A stretch of 64,000 bases of DNA from Strobilurus pachycystidiatus. Lineage: Eukaryota > Basidiomycota > Agaricomycetes > Agaricales > Physalacriaceae. The position numbers and the translations under genes were made by a program. The DNA lies in the NCBI GenBank assembly GCA_019915135.1, contig JAHLMK010000016.1:1-64000 (forward strand). The letters run 5' to 3'. Below the pieces are notes generated by a model. It saw nothing but the letters and a program-made list of their open reading frames with translations. It ran no database searches and was not told the DNA's origin. Each line of letters begins with the position of its first letter. Within the stretch, counting starts at the first letter, position 1. This document shows positions 63,142 to 64,000 of the stretch, in pieces.

Positions 63142-64000
63142 TCATACATTCAATGTGATAGGACAATCGGCGACGATGACAATGAGCTGAGACGCGAACG
63201 AGCAACTTGTCGATGAAGAATCTGTCCAGAATCTCGTGAAGGGATTGCATACTGCCGCGATGAGGCAGGTTATACGGAGGGTCAGCTCCCGCAAGGATGT
63301 TGGCGTGGTCTCCAGCTGGCTGACCGTGCCTGCAAGGCTCATCCATGTGACCCACAGCTCTAAGCTGTGCATGTCGCCACATTTGGCCAGAGAGTGCGGG
63401 CGTTCCCAACGTCCGAGGTACTGATAACCTAGATCATCATACAGCGCCTTTCTTAGTAAATTCCGATGACCACGCAATGGTTGCGTACCTTCAGCCTATC
63501 GCCTCAAGCAGGTAATCAGACAGTCGCCAGTAGAGACTGATAGAGAAGTGTTCGAGGTGTTCAACAGTCGTCCAACATCTATCCTCAAGAGCATCATAGG
63601 CCACCACACCATATCCTCTGACGATTCAGAGGCTCCCCAGAAGACGCAGGGCGGAGGGAATTTGGGACTGGTCGGCGAGAGTCAGCGTCGTCTGTAACCC
63701 ACCCACACAGCCAAGACCTTCTCGTAGTTCCAGTTCCTGGCATGAGCCGAGCCTATTCATGCTTGATACACATCGCACCACCGCCACCTTCCTGAGGTGG
63801 TGCAAGGGGGAACGAGTGCTACGATCAGTCAAAGGGACGCGACCAACTGGCTCGAACTCGCCCAGCATCACGTTGACAGTATGCAGGATACTCATATCGA
63901 CCTTGGGCGTTTGCGAGAGAATGAGGACCACGGTCGTGAGGTCGACACCTGGGCCATCAAAGGTAATGCATTTAACCCAAAGTTTTATAAGCGATTCTAA
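63142..64000 (-). pseudogene. Broken paralogue of the 11.5-kb F-box/LRR-like gene
   Basis: Reading leftward from the window edge, LWVKCITFDGPGVDLTTV, VNVMLGEFEPVGRVPLTDRS, LGSCQELELREGLGCVGG, CWTTVEHLEHFSISLYWRL and LGRWERPHSLAKCGDM follow the same order as in 11930-12780. Defects include a lost segment around VVRCV-MNRLG, a stop or frame change at LLGSL-stop, loss of about 30 bp before the second intron (LLEAIG-stop), and a frameshift after ELTLRI. Homology ends at about 63140 at a simple repeat. The 5' part lies outside the window. Confidence 0.75.

Noticed and set aside
1..64000. CRISPR array, prokaryotic operons or ribosome-binding sites
   Set aside because: Spliceosomal introns, telomere repeats and gene families show a fungal nuclear chromosome. 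No spaced direct-repeat array of that kind was seen.

Overview
The window is a chromosome end from a mushroom-type fungus (Agaricomycetes-like Basidiomycota). Four things suggest this: a C-rich (CCCTAA/CCCCTAA)n tract at base 1; many introns of about 46-65 nt with GTNNGT donors, CTNAY branch sites and YAG acceptors; Coprina-like Penelope retroelements joined to the telomere; and gene families typical of mushroom genomes (MYND zinc-finger proteins, F-box/LRR-like proteins, TET/JBP-like dioxygenases, RNase H1 N-terminal-domain proteins).

Bases 1-2040 are the telomere and two head-to-tail, 5'-truncated retroelement units joined through short telomeric repeats. Each 3' UTR carries a complete candidate type I hammerhead ribozyme. 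Two older relics of the same 3' UTR lie at 17548-17745 and 18647-18822, and each is followed directly by a fold-back palindrome. From 2 to 29 kb the layout is loose: a coiled-coil ORF, a glutaredoxin-like protein whose two active-site cysteines are serines, a broken zinc-finger-family remnant, F-box-like genes and pseudogenes, a MYND gene, and a large intron-less Pro/Ser-rich ORF.

Bases 29.7-43.3 kb are the most striking part. In order they hold a class I sirtuin with a C-terminal extension, a Dot1-like H3K79 methyltransferase, an ATP-grasp-like protein, a gag-like-headed basic protein whose spliced start reads MARTKQ (as in histone H3), and a TET/JBP-like 2OG-Fe(II) dioxygenase. Three copies of one dispersed repeat (B, C, D) lie between them. 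Copies B and C carry ACGTG sites every 20 bp. A fourth copy (A, at 10.4 kb) is 99.6% identical to C and carries the end of the ATP-grasp gene. Together these look like a subtelomeric set of chromatin-modifying genes. That functional link is inference.

From 44 to 64 kb there are a protein-kinase-like gene with a GC-AG intron, a LINE ORF1-like protein with zinc knuckles, an F-box gene, an RNase H1 N-terminal-domain protein, and a 1,720-residue five-exon protein with three N-terminal repeats, a C48 (Ulp1)-like protease signature and a long RG tract. A decayed paralogue of the 11.5 kb F-box gene runs off the right edge. Exon structures were read by eye from splice signals and frame continuity. 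Where a join is uncertain the entry says so.
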